Notes: generated from the letters alone by a model not told the origin. A DNA stretch of 64,000 nucleotides from Siphonodentalium dalli (GCA_032622095.1 CP136063.1:275147426-275211425); one strand, 5' to 3'. Positions 51,530 through 63,359 are shown, numbered from the stretch's first letter. Made by a program: numbers and translations.

Positions 51530-52201
51530 AGTCCGGGAGCTAATAGGGGTGCCCTTGCACCCCCCCCCCCCCCCCGGGACTTAACTTTACCCCACTAATA
51601 TTTTGTTCCTTATTACGCCCTTTAACTTTTAAGCAATGTTAACAAGAAAAAAAGTGGCCGTGTAGACTCCAGACAAGATGGCGGCCATTATGGCCGCCGT
51701 TTTTTATACTATGACCTAGGACAGTTTTGTGCAAATTATAGCGGGAACTCTAGTAAAATGGATCCAAATGTATATATTTTCGTGAAGATAAGACATAATT
51801 ATACTTTTATAGGGCAAAATTGAAACGCCTTATCCAAGATGCATGGCCGCCACAATGGCCACCAGGAGTTGAACATATGACGTTTTTTCACTTATATCTT
51901 CTAGATCAGTTTATTCTGTTCGGAACTGGTTGAGAAATGTGACTTTATTTTGTATTTTTTTTATATTAAATGATCATTGGAGCAATGAAATTTGCAATTA
52001 TTGGGGTCCTATCCCCTTCCGATCCCCCAAAAATTCGATTTTACAAAATGCGGTATAAAATTTCCACAAAAATTCACAATTGGGATTATAGTCATATATC
52101 AACAAGAAATGAACATAACTTTGTAATATAAGTGATGTATATCATTACCTATGAATATTCCAACTTATTGGAACCAAAATTGTGACTGGCTCATAATGGC
52201 T
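51530..52201 (-). repeat. Arm element B, reverse, truncated by the duplication joint
   Basis: Starts AGTCCGGGAGCTAATAGGGG, the reverse complement of the end of element A, followed by a 16-C run (51560-51575). It is cut at ATAATGGCT, where truncated spacer 29 begins. It is the duplicate of 55947-56616. Confidence 0.9.
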
Positions 52202-52270
52202 GCCAAAACCCTATATGTCATCATTACTGATAAACGTTGGTGATTTATATCAGGACACGGAGTGTCCATA
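52202..52270 (+). repeat. Truncated spacer 29 at duplication junction
   Basis: The right part of the GAGGGGTCGCC spacer subtype (from GCCAAAACCC, with CATTACTG and CATAAGCTGG) is fused to the reverse arm element ending ATAATGGCT. This is the novel joint of the 4,413-bp duplication. Confidence 0.95.
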
Positions 52271-54703
52271 AGCTGGTGGGTCCTACTGAATTGCTATGAT
52301 TCTGGTGGGTCCTACTGAATTGCTATGATGCTGGTGGGTCCTACTGAATTGCTATGATGCTGGTGGGTCGTACTAAGTTGCTATGATGCTGGTGGGTCCT
52401 ACTGAATTGCTATGATGATGGTGGGTCCTACTGAAGTGCTATGATGCTGGTGTATCCTACTGAATTCCTATGATGCTGGTCGGTCCTGCTGAATTGGTAT
52501 GATGCTGGTGGGTCCTACTGAATTGCTATGATGCTGGTGGGTCCTGCTGAATTGCTATGATGCTGGTGGGTCCTACTAAATTGCTATGATGCTGGTGTGA
52601 CATACTGAATTGCTATGATGCTGGTGGGTCCTGCTGAATTGATATGATGCTGGTGGGCCCTGTTGAATTGTTATGATGCTGGTGGGTCCTGTTGAATTGC
52701 TGTGATGCTGGTGGGTCCTACTGGATTTCTATGATGCTGGTGGGTCCCACTGAATTGCTATGATACTGGTGGGTCCTGCTCAATTGCTATGATGCTGGTG
52801 GGTCCTGCTCAATTTCCATGATGTTGGTGGGTCCTGCTGAATTGCTATGATGCTGGTTGGTCCTGCTGAATTGCTATGATGCTGATGGGTCCTACTGAAT
52901 TGCTATGATGCTGGTGGGTCCTACTGAGGTGTTACGATGCTGGTGGGTCCCACTGAATTGCTATGATACTGGTGGTCATACAGAATTCCTATGATGCTGG
53001 TGGGTCCTACTTAATTGCTATAATTCTGGTGGGTCCTACTGAATTGCTGTGATGCTGGTGGGTCCTACTGAAGTGTTATGATGCCAGTGGGTCCCAATGA
53101 ATTGCTATGATGCTGGTGGTCATACTGAATTGCTATGATGCTGGTGGGTCCTACTTAATTGCTACAATTCTGGTGGGTCCTACTGAATTGATATGATGCT
53201 GGTGGGTCCTACTGAATTGCTATGATGCTGGTGGGTCCCGATGAGCTGTTATGATGCTGATGGGTCCTGCTGAATTGCTATGATGCTGGTGGGTCCTACT
53301 GAAGTGCTATGATGCTGGTGGGTCCCACTGAATTGCTATGATGCTGGTGGGTCCTACTGAATTGCTATGATTTTGGTGGGTCCTACTGAATTGCTATGAT
53401 GCTGGTGGGTCGTACTAAATTGCTATGATGCTGGTGGGTCCTACTGAAGTGCTATGATGCTGGTGTATCCTACTGAAGTGCTATGATGCTGGTGTATCCT
53501 ACGGAATTGCTATGATGCTGGTGGGTGCTGCTGAATTGGTATGATGCTGGTGGGTCCTACTGAATTGCTATGATGCTGGTGGGTCCCGCTGAATTGCTAT
53601 GATGCTGGTGGGTCCTACTAAATTGCTATGATGCTGGTGTGACATACTGAATTGCTATGATGCTGGTGGGTCCTGCTGTATTGATATGATGCTGGTGGGC
53701 CCTGGTGAATTGTTATGATGCTGGTGGGTCCTACTGAATTGCTGTGATGCTGGTGTGTCCTACTGGATTTCTATGATGCTGGTGGGTCCCACTGAATTGC
53801 TATGATACTGGTGGGTCCTGCTCAATTGCTATGATGCTGGTGGGTCCTGCTCAATTGCCATGATGCTGGTGGGTCCGGCTGAATTGCTATGATGCTGGTG
53901 GGTCCTACTAAATTGCTATGGTGCTGGTGAGTCCTTCTGTATTGCTATGATGATGGTGGGTCCTGCTGAATTGCTATGATGCTGGTGTATCCTACTGAAT
54001 TGCTATGATGCTGGTGGGTTCTGCTGAATTGCTATGATGCTGGTTGGTCCTACTGAATTGATATGATGCTGGTGGGTCCTACTGAATTGCTATGATGCTG
54101 GTGGGTCCTGCTGAATTGCTGTCATCATCACTGATAAACGTTGGTGATTTATATCAGGACACGGAGTGTCCACATGCTGGTGGATCCTACTGAATTGTTA
54201 TGATGCTGGTGGGTCCTACTGAATTGCTATGATGCTGGTTGGTCCTACTGAATTGCTATGATGCTGGTGGGTCCTACTAAATTGCTATTATGCTGGTGGG
54301 TCCTACTGAAGTGCTATGATACTGGTGGGTCCTGCTGAATTGCTATAATGCTGGTTGGTCCTACTGAATTGATATGATGCTGGTGGGTCCTAATGTATTG
54401 CTATGATTCTGGTGGGTCCTGCTGAATTGCTATGATGCTGGTGGGTCCTACTAAATTAATATAATGCTGGTGGGACCTACTGAATTACTATGATTCTGGT
54501 GGGTCCTGCTGAATTGCTATGATGCTGGTGGGTCCTGATGAATTGTTATGATGCTGGTGGGTCCTACTGAATTGATATGATGCTGGTGGGTCCTACTGAA
54601 TTGCTATGATGCTGGTGGGTCCCACTGAATTGCTATGATGCTGGTGAGTCCTGCTGAATTGCTATGATGCTGGCGGGTCCTGCTGAATTGCTATGATGCT
54701 GGT
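52271..54703 (+). repeat. Second block of 29-bp monomers
   Basis: About 80 monomers with one truncated spacer (54121-54174). Monomer order equals 47858-50290, since it is the copied array end. No coding potential. Confidence 0.95.
54121..54174 (+). repeat. Truncated spacer 30
   Basis: Exact positional copy of truncated spacer 28 at +4413, with one change at the end (GTGTCCACA). Confidence 0.95.
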
Positions 54704-55096
54704 GGGGCAAACGGATGCCGTTACGAAAACATACCATTCTGTGTTCTAAAGTTGTCTTGTTCGCGGTGTTTGGCTACTCCGATTGATTTGAGAAAAAGCC
54801 ATTGTCTGTACATGAAACTTTTAGTAGGATATATATTTTTGAAAAACAAATTAATAATGGCTGAGCTGGTGTTTGTTATATTAATAATGGCTGAGCTGGT
54901 GTTTGCAAAACGACGTCAATAGCCGTCTTGATTGTAGTCAATTTGCAACAACTAATACAACCAGTATTAAAATATTTCGCAAAATATATGTTTTGAATGT
55001 TTGATACACTTGATGGCTTTTACTCAATATGTTCAGAGTGTCCAAATACCGCGAAAATAAGAACTTTAGAACAAATAATGGTAATCAGTTTGCCCC
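54704..55096. mobile_element. 393-bp TIR element, copy 2
   Basis: Duplicate of 50291-50683 at +4413, with the same ends and the same 30-bp internal repeat. Followed by the inverted 29-mers at 55097-55144. Confidence 0.65.
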
Positions 55097-55144
55097 AACA
55101 GCATCATAGAAATCCAACAGGACCCACCAGCATCATATCATATT

Positions 55145-55946
55145 AACACACTATTGTCGACCAGGTTTGAATAGTTCAGTAACTAATAATTTATTGTGTC
55201 GATAAGAGTGCAGTCACTTTGAAAAGCCGCCGAAAATCCTAACGGGTGTATACGCCTCTGGATTGGTTGATTATATTTAATATTTACGACGACGCGGCTT
55301 TCCCAACGGAATAAATTATATACCATGCTACCGACATTTGCCTGCAAATAGCTTGCAAATATAGTAGCATCATTACATGTAGAACTATGATAAATGTTCT
55401 TCTCCTGTCGTTAGCCTTGGTAACGATGAATTTTATACGCATGATACCGTTCATATTTTGACACCATTATATGTTTTTCTCTGACGAAATGCCTGCAATG
55501 AATACCAGATAAGCTTGTCAGTTTGTGAACGTACATTTAAGTCGAACTAATGATATACCCTCAGCATTTAGACAAGGTAGATAGCAATATTGAATTGGCT
55601 TATATGGAGACAGCAAAGCATGTAAACTTACAAGGAAGGATAGAAATCGCACAGAGAAGAGAACAAGAAAGAAGTCTGTCTGTGCTTGGCATGTTAATAT
55701 TAATGTTAATGTTAATGTTAGTGTAATTTGTGCACTAAAAAGTGAGAATTGGAATGCGGGGGTGGGGGGATATATCCCTGCCAACATGGCAACATATCGG
55801 ACAATGAAGCTTCATTCACATATTCATTTTAATGAGAGGAGCTCGGGGTTACTAGCAGACACTGTGCCTGCATGTGGAAACGGTTTAATTAGGTTTACAG
55901 TTTTTATTAATTGTACAGCGCTGACTATGTGGTATTAAATACCCGT
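55145..55946. other. Unique sequence right of the array, copy 2
   Basis: Duplicate of 50732-51529 with a four-base insertion near 55634. The long open frame on the reverse strand (55518-55787) looks like chance: it is not supported by any domain, and it includes the TTAATG microsatellite as a Leu/Thr run. Confidence 0.5.
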
Positions 55947-57130
55947 AGTCCGGGAGCTAATAGGGGTGCCCTTGCACCCCCCCCCCCCCCCCGGGACTTA
56001 ACTTTACCCCACTAATTTTGTTCCTTATTACGCCCTTTAACTTTTAAGCAATGTTAACAAGAAAAAAAGTGGCCGTGTAGACTCCAGACAAGATGGCGGC
56101 CATTATGGCCGCCGTTTTTTATACTATGACCTAGGACAGTTTTGTGCAAATTATAGCGGGAACTCTAGTAAAATGGATCCAAATGTATATATTTTCGTGA
56201 AGATAAGACATAATTATACTTTTATAGGGCAAAATTGAAACGCCTTATCCAAGATGCATGGCCGCCACAATGGCCACCAGGAGTTGAACATATGACGTTT
56301 TTTCACTTATATCTTCTAGATCAGTTTATTCTGTTCGGAACTGGTTGAGAAATGTGACTTTATTTTGTATTTTTGTTATATTAAATGATCATTGGAGCAA
56401 TGAAATGTGCAATTATTGGGGTCCTATCCCCTTCCAATCCCCCAAAAATTCGATTTTACAAAATGCGGTATAAAATTTCCACAAAAATTCACAATTGGGA
56501 TTATAGTCATATATCAACAAGAAATGAACATAACTTTGTAATATAAGTGATGTATATCATTACCTATGAATATTCCAACTTATTGGAACCAAAATTGTGA
56601 CTGGCTCATAATGGCTGCTAAAACGGCCGCCAAATTATGGAAAATGATATATATTGCCCCAGCATGCCCTGCAATCACTTACAAGTTGTGGTTGATGTAT
56701 ACAATTCGCTATTCTGTCTTCTATACATTGAATACTAACATACCTGATGCACCATGGTTAATTATTACTATTATCACCACTGATAGTAAAAAGTTCATTT
56801 TTTGCATATATCCCGAACATAAGTTTTCCGAAAAAGTAGTAAATTATGACTTACTTGGTTATTATACGTGTTTGATAATAAACTAACAACTACATGTTCT
56901 ATTCTGGTTGTCCCAGTTGCGTGTGGGGCATAACAAATTTATTATAAAGTTGCAGTATGGAATTTTGCCGAGAACCACTTTTGTGATTCTGGCCATATTA
57001 TTGAAAGGTAAACGGCAAAACTTTGAGACGGAACTGAGATGAACCACACTCTTTGGTTATTCTGGCCCATTAGGATTAAAATTTATCAACTGGGTACAAG
57101 GTGGATGCCAAGATGGCAGCCATGGATTTA
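55947..57130 (-). repeat. Arm of element C (reverse)
   Basis: Begins AGTCCGGGAGC and contains the reverse complements of the element A landmarks in reverse order. On the forward strand 56566-56886 is open for about 106 codons. The part reading YKLWLMYTI..YSVFYTLNTN is also found, though broken, in the corresponding places of D (reverse strand) and A. It keeps the roughly 100 bp next to the array that D has lost. Confidence 0.85.
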
Positions 57131-58740
57131 CTGTATGATCATAGGTGAGGTGAATAGGTATACAGGGAGTTATTGTATGGTCATGAATGATGTGAATCGG
57201 CATACAAGGAGTGACTATATGATTATGAGTGGGTGTACACGGTGAGATGTATAGGTATACAACAAGTTGTCACTGTAATATGTAATGTGAAACGGTATAC
57301 ATGTTGTGGGTGTATGGTTGTGTGTACCCAGTACGGGTGTATCCAATGTGACTGTATGGGCATTGATGTGGTGTATGGATATAACGAGAGTAGCTACAGG
57401 GTCATAAGCGTGTTGTGTATGTGTATATGGAGTGACTGTAAGGTCACATATAGGGTGTACACGTGTACCGTGTGTGGCTGTATTGTGACATGTCGGTGTA
57501 TATGTATACATGTGCTGAATATATGATCATGAATGGGGTTTGTGAATAACTAGGTAGTTATGTTATGGCTATGGGTAATGTGTAAAAGTATACATGGAAT
57601 GAGCGGACAGTCATGATTGAAGTGTATATGCATACCTGGAGTAAGTGGATGATCATTGGCGAGCGTGTGTGCATATAGGGAGTGCCCTTGTGGTGACGGG
57701 TGGGATATATTTTTATATATTTCGTGTATGTATTATCATTGGTGGGTGTATACGGATTAGATGTATGACCATGGATGGCGTGGATGAGTATACAGTGAGT
57801 TGCTGAATTGTCATTTGTGAGGTGAAAATGCAAGTATGGAAGGTATGAGGGCTTGTATGTGCTGGTATTGGCAAATCTGGAAGGGCTGGATGGCCATTAG
57901 TGATGTGTGTATGCATACTGGGGTGACTCTATTGCCATATGTGTATATATATATATCGAGTGGTTATATGACTATTTGTGTGGGGAATAGGTATACAAGT
58001 GGTAGTGACTGTGTGGTCAATGGTGAGATGATTAGGTATACAAGTGACTGTATGATCCTAAATGTGAATATGTATACATGGAGTGACTATATTACCATGT
58101 GTCAGGTGTGGGGGTACACCTGGTGTATTAGTATAACTTGAGTGGCAATTTGGCTATTGTGTCACGTATACAGGGAGTGACTTATGGCCAATGTGAGGTG
58201 AATATGTATACAAGCATTGCCCATGATCAGGCATGAATGTTTTGAGCTACACAGGGGGTGACTATATGGTCATAGGCCAAGTGAAGGAGTATATCTGGTC
58301 ATAGGTGAAGGTATGTACATGAAGCAAGTGGCTACATGGCCATTGGTGGTGTGCATATGTATACCTGGAGTGACTATGGTCACTGTTGTGGTTTTTATGT
58401 ATATCTTGAATGTCTATTTGGACATGGGTGTGGAGAATAGGTATGCATGCGTGTGGCCAATGGTGAGGTGAATCGGTATACAAGGATTGACTTATGATCA
58501 TGATTGTGGTGAATATATATACAGAGAGTGACTATATGGTTATGGTCATGTGTAGGAGTATACCCGGTGTGCCTGCATAGTAAAGCATTGATGTATGGTC
58601 ATTTGTGGTGTGTACGGGTATAACCAAGTATGGCTGCGTGGTCATGGGTCAGGTGTATGTGTATACAGTAGGTGACTATATTGTCAGTTATGTGGTGTTT
58701 ATGTATATATGGAGTGACTAAGTGGTAATGGGTGGCCATC
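57131..58740 (-). repeat. 42-bp tandem array of element C (reverse)
   Basis: Reverse-oriented minisatellite with units such as GGTGAGGTGAATAGGTATAC and GGAGTGACTATATGGTCAT. Unit order matches A and D beyond simple periodicity; for example the HINAH...VLGTHNHTP stretch in the frame at 57215-57511 recurs in D and in A. About 1.6 kb. Confidence 0.9.
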
Positions 58741-58865
58741 GATGTCTTCCTTTGTACATAAACACCATCAAGATGGAGAACTTCCTGACATTACCTCTCT
58801 ATTGATTGACATATTCTTGAGTTATTGTGGAAAGCGATAAACACCCAAAGTTGCACATGTACAAC
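58741..58865. other. Centre of the C/D palindrome
   Basis: About 125 bp of non-repeated sequence between the two opposed 42-bp arrays. On both sides the arrays pair unit for unit starting with ATAAACACCACA (reverse) and CATTAACACCACAC (forward). Confidence 0.75.
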
Positions 58866-59776
58866 CAACCCATTACATCATAGTATCTCCATATGAACAT
58901 TAACACCACACAAATGCAGTATAGTCACCCACGTTATACACGTACACCTGACCCATGACCATAAAGCCATACTTGGTCATACCCGTACACATCACAAAAT
59001 GACCATACAGCCACGATTCACCATGCAGGAACATCACGTATACTCCTACACCTGACACATGACAATATAGTCACTCCCTGTATACATATTCACCATATTC
59101 AGAATCATAAGTCACTCCTTGTATACCTATTCACCTCAACATTGACCGTACAGTCACTACTTGTATACCTATTCGCCACACCATAGTCATATAACCACTC
59201 GATATATATACATATACAGCCCACCCATGACCATTAAATCCAAGTATACATATACACCTCACCAATGTCCATTCAGCCCGTCCCGATATAACAATACCCG
59301 CCCACACGACCACTCATACCTTCGTTACTTACATATACACATAACGCTTGACAATTCAGCAACTCGCGCTATACTCAAACATTCCATTCATGATCATACA
59401 GCTATTACCTCTACACCCAACAATGATAATACATCCATGACATATATAAATACACATCCCACCCGTTACAAAAAGGGCACTCCGTATATACACACACGCT
59501 CGCCAATGACCATCCAGATACCCGCTATATCCATACACCAAATCAATGCCCATACAGCCACATCGGGTACACCCGTACTGGGTACAAACAACCATACACC
59601 GTACAGCCACACCATGTACAATGATTCATCTCACACATGACCATACAGCCACTCCTTGTATACCTATGTATCTCACCATGGACACCCCACTCATAATCGT
59701 ATCGTCTCTCCCTGTATGTCTATAAAGCAACGTTCGTGACCATACAATAACTCCCTATATACATATTCACCTCACC
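58866..59776 (+). repeat. 42-bp tandem array of element D (forward)
   Basis: About 0.9 kb, collinear with parts of A and C but shorter by several hundred bases. One frame is open for 159 codons at 59161-59640 with the same 14-residue pattern, and ends NAHTATSGTPVLGTNNHTP. Confidence 0.9.
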
Positions 59777-60811
59777 TACTGTCGTTCATCATCTCCGTCT
59801 CAAAGTTCTGCCGATTTCATTTCAATAATATGGCCAGAATTACAAAAACGGTTCTAGGCAAAATTCCATACTGCAACGTTAAAATGAATGTGTCATGCCC
59901 TATACGGAACTGGGACAACCATAATAGAGCACGTAGTTGTCAGTTAATTATCTAACACGTACAATAACCAAGTGAGTCACAATGTTCTACCTCTTCGGAA
60001 AACGCAGAGAATATGTTCGGGATATGCAAAATAATGAACTTCTTTACTAAATTTGGTGGCCATTTTGGAAGCTATATTGAGCAATTTGGTCTATAAACAC
60101 CATAGTGCGACACATTTTAGATAAACCAAAACAATAAACACCATTCATACCAAAGATAGTTACATTTTACTTGCAAAACATTGTCCAAACCTGAAAAGTG
60201 ATTTTTTGCCTTTTATTGTCCAAGTTTGTGAGAAAGAAATCCAATATTTCTGGTGATATCAGTGGTGACAACAATTAACCATGGTGCATCAGACATGTTA
60301 GTATTCAATGTATAGAAGACAGAATAGCCAATTGTATACATCAACCACAACTTGTAAGCGATTACAGGGCACGATGGGGCAATATCTACCATTATCCATA
60401 TTTGGCGGCCATTTTGACAACCATTTTGAGCCAAAGAATAAACTGGTCTGGAAGATATAAGTAAAAAAACGGAATATTTTCAACTTCTGGTGGCCATTTT
60501 GGCGGCCATCTTGGATAAGGTGTTTCAATTTTGCCCTATAAAAGTATCAATCATTATGTCTTAGCTTCACGGAAATATATACATTTGTATACATTTTACT
60601 AGAATTCCTGCTATAATTTGGATCAAACTGACTTAGGTCCTAGTCTAAAAAAAACGGCGGCCATTATGGCCGCCATCTCGTCTGGAGTCTGCATGGCCAC
60701 ATTTTTTCTTGATAACATTTCTTAAAAGTTGAAGGACATAATAAGGAACAAAATGGGTGGGTAAAGTTAACTCCCAGTGGGTGCAAGGGTACCCCTATTA
60801 GCTCCCGGACT
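59777..60811 (+). repeat. Arm of element D (forward)
   Basis: Aligns with 1740-2990. It lacks the stretch corresponding to 1640-1715 and about 250 bp matching 2360-2620: GAGCCAAAG is followed directly by CTGGTCTGGAAGATA. It contains a strong palindrome, GGCGGCCATTATGGCCGCC, near 60656. The end CCCCTATTAGCTCCCGGACT closes the element. Confidence 0.85.
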
Positions 60812-61605
60812 GACACGTATAACGACTCTCACGCAAAATAAAAAACATTGTTATAATTTAGAACATTATTGCGCAAATCTAAATGTCAGTACTTTATGAT
60901 TTGATGGCAATACAAATTTACAATTTAACACTGAGAGTATATACGCGGATATAAGATCATGGTGAGCAAAGAATTAGCAATGCGGTTAGCGACAGGCTCG
61001 ATTTCTAATAGGTATAAAATGTCTGCTAATAATTATGGTATTGACAGCTGTGGAAATGTCAAGTAACCTTTGTTTTACCAAATAGATTCTCCTGTATTAA
61101 AAGTATGTTATACATTTTAATTGTCTATTTATTCAACTTGATGGATGTATAAGAAAAATAAGCACAATGTGGAGACAGACAAATGGTAAATGCAAGTGCA
61201 GAGTGATTCTTAAACATCGTGGGCGATGCGCAGATAATACGGTGTTTGTTAGCTCATTATCTGATCATTTCCTAAGGAAACTGCTCAGCGATGAGTATTT
61301 AGTAAATACAGTTTAATATGCATTATAAACTAGAAATAGGAAGAGCAAAGAACGCCTTGTCCATACATTTAGAAAAGAAAATTATGAAACGAGGTTCACC
61401 AGCCCTAAAATTTGGCAGGCACAATAATGACCTGATAGAGCCTATACCACGATTATGTGTATAGACCATTATATAAGTCACAAGAAAATAGTTATATTAG
61501 GACCTCACCCATTTTCAAAAATCTGCACCTGAAATTGTGTAGCGTTATATTGAAATGTGATAAATGTCTTTGAACCGTAAGCATTGTACTGGCCATATAC
61601 AGGAG
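60812..61605. other. Unassigned AT-rich sequence
   Basis: No gene, domain or repeat recognised. Many stops in all frames. Unlike at the left flank, the sequence between the arm element and the retrotransposon is long here and does not resemble 2991-3157. Confidence 0.5.
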
Positions 61606-63038
61606 AAAAGAGTGAACAATGCGGAGTTGCCTGAAACATCCACAACTGGCTCAACAGCTATCTCTCCAACAGATCACAACGTGTCTTATATATATATATA
61701 TAGTTGGTAACTCCTTTTCTTAATACCACATTATTCCGGCAGGAGTTCCGCAGGGTTAATTCATTGGACCCTTCTTATTCCTGACATATATAAATGACCT
61801 GGCAACGACCATACACTCCTTTACTCGTACGTATGCAGATGATACATGTTTTATCACTGCCCAACCATCACTCGAAGACTGTTCGCGGGAACTATTCGAA
61901 GATTTGGATAGAGTATCTTGCTGGTCGAAACAATGGTTGGTTACATTCAATGTAGATCAAACAAAATATATGGTGTTTTGGCTCACTCCCTCCGAAGATC
62001 ATGTGGATCTTGAACTTGGTGATCGCGACATTGAGCAAGTAGCTTGCCACAAACATCTTGGAATTTCTATACAATCAAATTTTCATTGGGACACTCATAC
62101 CAATGAAATCTGCAGTCGAGTGCCAACCAGACTGTCACAACTAAGGAGAATAAAATTTCTTGTAAATAGACAAACCCTTGAAATAATGTTTAAAACTTAT
62201 GTACTCCCGATACTGGAATACGGAGACGTTGTTTGGGACAACGCCCCCATTGCCTCCTCCGGAAACTCGACCGCCTCTATATTGACGCCAGTAGAATAGT
62301 AAGTGGCCTGACACGCTCGGTATCAGATGAGAGAGTATTATTCGAACTCGGATGGGTTCCCCTTAACGAAAGACGAAACCTTCATAAAATGCATACCTGG
62401 AACAAACTATTAACTAATCATGTCCCAAACTACCCCACAAATTTACTACCCCAAACTGTCAGTGAAGCATCTCGATACCCCATCAGAAACCCTTTGCGAC
62501 ACATAAACTACTTCACGAATACGGCCCGTTTCAAATCGAGTTTCATCCCGTCCATGATCGATGAATGGAATTTATCATGCAAAACCACTACCGACAACAA
62601 AAAACTTACTGACCCCTCATCAGAACCAACCAAAGACGAAATCATAAGTAACATGTATAAAACTTTTTGCAAACAAGAAATGACTATAAAAACCCCATCA
62701 TACTATAACGCTGGTCAGAGGAAAATAAACATATTGCACTGTAGACTCAGAAATAACTGCAGTGATCTGAACTTCGACAAAATTGAAAATTACATCTCGG
62801 CTCAACCAACATGTAGTTGTGGTCATCCATGTGAAGACGCAAACCATTTTTTCTTCTGTTGTCCTTGGTATACGCAGACTCCAGAGAACTTATGTGGGCA
62901 AGATTGAACGAACTTAATGTGTCCATCGTCTCTGAAAAAGATCTCCTGTTCGGCATTCCGCACTACAGTGAAACAATAAATACGCGCATTTTCGAGACAG
63001 TCCATTCATTTATTTCCTCGACAGACCGCTTCTCATAA
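61606..63038 (+). pseudogene. Non-LTR retrotransposon reverse transcriptase, broken (right copy)
   Basis: In order, the sequence encodes WLNSYLSNRSQ from 61647, then GVPQG with the next codon a stop (TAA, 61757-61759), then GPFLFLTYINDL. The catalytic YADD box (61832-61843) is intact. After it come thumb-region motifs (HKHLGISIQ, LPILEYGDVVWDN) to about 62250. A one-base shift in a C run moves to a second frame (62233-62907) with LDRLYIDASRIV and a C-terminal CSCGHPCEDANHFFFCCPWY box. This spacing of Cys and His is common at the C terminus of non-LTR elements. A third frame (62883-63038) ends RFS-stop. The 5' half is missing: motif A is not found. One stop and at least three frameshifts make it inactive. 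jockey/CR1-type is likely but unproven. Confidence 0.9.
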
Positions 63039-63288
63039 AATGTTACCCTACTCCCTAACGCGAGACCATAACCACACCAACCAGCAACAGCATGCATCAG
63101 CCACTTCAAAGAAATTTTTTGAACCTATCTCTAAATACATTTATTAGCAGCCGAATGCCAGAGGAGAGGGGCTCTGATAAGTTCCGCAACTTGTGCTCCG
63201 ATCCTCTGTGCCCACACAACTATCAATGTCTATAATAATATGTGTAATGTATATATGCGTTGTGGGTCACAATAAATATGTTCAACAA
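63039..63288 (+). mobile_element. 3' UTR and tail of the right retrotransposon copy
   Basis: Conserved with 5515-5760, for example GCGAGACCATA and CTCTGATAAGTTC. An AATAAA at 63271-63276 is followed by an A-rich stretch, as expected for the 3' end of a retroposed copy. Confidence 0.65.
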
Positions 63289-63359
63289 AAAAGAAAAGGG
63301 AACAACGGATTACCTCGATTATTATATAACAATGCCACACCAGTAAGCTGTGCATATAC

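Larger units (their letters stand above)
47789..52201 (+). repeat. 4,413-bp tandem duplication, copy 1
   Basis: Runs from inside spacer 27 through the array end, the GGGGCAAAC element, about 0.8 kb of unique sequence and part of the reverse arm element. Landmarks repeat at +4413: CAAAACCC 47791/52204, truncated spacer 49708/54121, GGGGCAAACG 50291/54704. Later small indels move the offset to +4415. Confidence 0.95.
52202..56616 (+). repeat. 4,413-bp tandem duplication, copy 2
   Basis: Nearly identical to copy 1. Differences noticed are CATTCTTTG/CATTCTGTG, an extra AAGG near 55634, ACTAATATTTTG/ACTAATTTTG, and scattered changes in the 29-mers such as GGTCGTTCC/GGTCGGTCC. Copy 2 continues into the untruncated arm element at its right end, so the original right flank is here. 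Confidence 0.95.

Noticed and set aside
51560-51575. G-quadruplex at the C run
   Set aside because: It is a single 16-C homopolymer without the spaced G-tracts of a typical intramolecular quadruplex motif, and a similar G run ends the other arm copies.
55518-55787. 89-codon reverse-strand frame
   Set aside because: It crosses a microsatellite giving a Leu/Thr run, and its copy near 51,150-51,370 is disrupted by a 4-base indel. No domain.
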